DNA from: Aplysia californica
Taxonomy: Eukaryota; Mollusca; Gastropoda; Aplysiida; Aplysiidae
Assembly: GCF_000002075.1 (NCBI RefSeq)
Contig: NW_004797460.1
Span: forward strand, 951,744 to 1,015,743
Reading direction: 5' to 3'
DNA length: 64,000 bases
Shown in pieces: positions 62,432-64,000 of this stretch. A model generated the notes under the pieces. The model made no database searches, had not been told where the DNA came from, and saw only the letters and a program-made list of their open reading frames with translations. Within the stretch, counting starts at the first letter, position 1. Each line of letters begins with the position of its first letter. The position numbers and the translations under genes were made by a program.

Positions 62432-64000
62432 CTGTGCGTCAAAAAACAAAACAACAAGACGGGTTTCAGAGGTGGACTCCTCAGCACACTTGAAATTGAT
62501 TATAAAATATTTGCTTTAGAATTTATGTAATGTTTTGCTTACTTATGTATTCTTTAAAAAACATGATTTGGTGACTTAGTAAAGGGCTACCCTAATTTAT
62601 CATGAAAAGAGCCAACACAGCTTTCTAGAGGATACTCGAGGGTAAAATTTACAAATGTTCAAAAACTCTAAGAAAACAGTTCACTTCTCCTTATAGTCTT
62701 AAGAGTTATTAAAAGTTATAGGATACATTAGAATATATAATAGTTAACATTATATATCAGTTAAAAACACCCAAAACAAATCTAAACATACTACAAAACA
62801 ATGTCCACTGCCCCCCAAAAAACCAACAAAAAATTGGTACAGTATACAAAAGTTTTAATTAGGACACTGATGTGTAATTTCTGTCCACAAAAAAGTTAAA
62901 ACAGTCTATTGAAAGTAAACTGTATTGCACTGTCTTCAAACGTTATACACGAGGAGTTCAGAATTTCAATTTCAGTGAACTAAAGCTACTTACGCTATGC
63001 TGTTCAGTCATTGTATGGAGCAAAATAACTAAAGATGGAGTGTTGAGAAGGAAAGAAACAAGGGAAGAAAGAAGGAAACAACCGATACTGCTGTAAGAAA
63101 CGGAATAACAAGGAATTAGCACCAAGGATCAAAGAATGGAAAAATACAAGGAAAACACCCGGAAACTCAACACTAACCCTGGCCAAACTGCATACAACAG
63201 GTCGGACAAATTAATAATAAAGTAATGTTTTAACTTCAATTTTGAAAAAAATAATTATAATTTCAAAACTCCAAATTATTTCTGCTATCTTCATTTTTAT
63301 CATTCATTTAAAAAAATGAAAGACTGAATGGAAAGGGTAAATGCGGGAAGGAACAAACTACTGAAATGTGTATTCACCAAAGCCGCAAAGACTCAACTTC
63401 ACCTTCATAAAAAAATAAATATTACTCCATTGAAAGTTACCTGCTGTCCTTCAGGAAACTATGATGATACATGATCCTGTGTAACATGGGACTACCAACA
63501 GAACTTACATAAAGTTTAGGCATTGTCAGTCACAGCTGAATAGACCTGGCTTGACAAAGTTATAGTGGGTCAGTCAACACCGGCAAAGTTATTTTCTCCT
63601 AAATACATGTCGCTCAGAGTACAATTAAGGCAAGGAAAAGGGACTTTATTCATAATTTTCACTCATAAACTAAAACTATATACATTAGATCTCAATTTCA
63701 GCTTCAAATTTGAATGCTAAGAGGAAAAATCATTTTAAGATACGATAAACTGTGCACATATCTAATATAAAGGAAACGTTATTTATTTTCTAAAGAGGCA
63801 AACTATGTGATAGCTGTCCAATATATTATTTGACAGAAAAAAAAAAAAAGAAAGGTGATACAATTCATGCTCAAATGCATCTGGCAACCGCACCATGCAT
63901 TATGTGAACAGAGGATATTTCGTATTTTAGATCTTCATATCTATTTTTCATCACTTAACACTATCCACCAACGCAGCAGGCAGAGCGCGCAACACTTATC
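62432..64000. other. Start of an intron leaving the window
   Basis: AT-rich sequence. No segment matches the PHKA block expected next upstream (the TGRPTLTFPIS region), so that exon must be beyond position 64000. Confidence 0.6.

Noticed and set aside
2785-61592. tRNA genes at the A-box/B-box-bearing sites
   Set aside because: The sites lack a foldable complete cloverleaf and are followed by shared non-tRNA bodies, so they are SINE heads.
63434-63455. Possible 18-nt microexon before GTAACT
   Set aside because: The exit phase does not fit exon 62356-62431, and there is no similarity to the PHKA block expected upstream.

Overview
The window is AT-rich, intron-rich animal DNA. It holds one recognisable host gene, on the minus strand: the 3' half of an alpha-type regulatory subunit of phosphorylase b kinase (PHKA). 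I joined 17 coding exons between 9116 and 62431. All 17 keep phase through every junction and give 627 codons plus a stop. These correspond to about the C-terminal half of the vertebrate protein; the N-terminal glucoamylase-like half lies beyond position 64000. The protein ends in C-T-V-S, a CaaX farnesylation signal, as alpha subunits do. The exon sequence and the many tRNA-type SINEs, MITEs and minisatellites suggest an invertebrate, most likely a mollusc and possibly a gastropod. That assignment is inference; no diagnostic marker is present.

Layout. 1-9115 lies downstream of the stop codon and holds no gene I can recognise: a local duplication, homopolymer G/C runs, SINEs, small DNA-transposon derivatives and the 3' end of a LINE. 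9116-62431 is the PHKA gene, whose introns (up to about 12.5 kb) carry nearly all the other structure. 62432-64000 is the start of an intron that runs out of the window.

Mobile DNA. There are two tRNA-derived SINE families in minus orientation (A and B) and a third tRNA-derived SINE in plus orientation. A SINE-like superfamily (H) of about 20 pieces shares a terminal stem-loop whose two arms change together between copies. Four H insertions have direct target duplications (13, 12, 10 and 7 bp), and two of these lie inside other repeats. DNA-transposon derivatives include hAT-type elements (one inside another, both with 8-bp duplications), piggyBac-type TTAA elements (one inside a hAT element), a 1.1-kb element with perfect 25-bp inverted ends and TA flanks, a Mutator-like element with a 9-bp duplication, and a family of small TA-flanked MITEs. 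I saw no retrovirus-like element, RNA gene, CRISPR array or second host gene.

The most unusual signal is an 89-bp minisatellite at 39583-40079. It is built from the 3' end of PHKA exon 40152-40365, including that exon's splice donor, so the intron carries about six spare copies of a real 5' splice site. A second minisatellite (33 bp, 48918-49370), also carrying splice-like motifs, lies next to a small PHKA exon. The SINE beside the last intron's acceptor appears to supply its pyrimidine tract.
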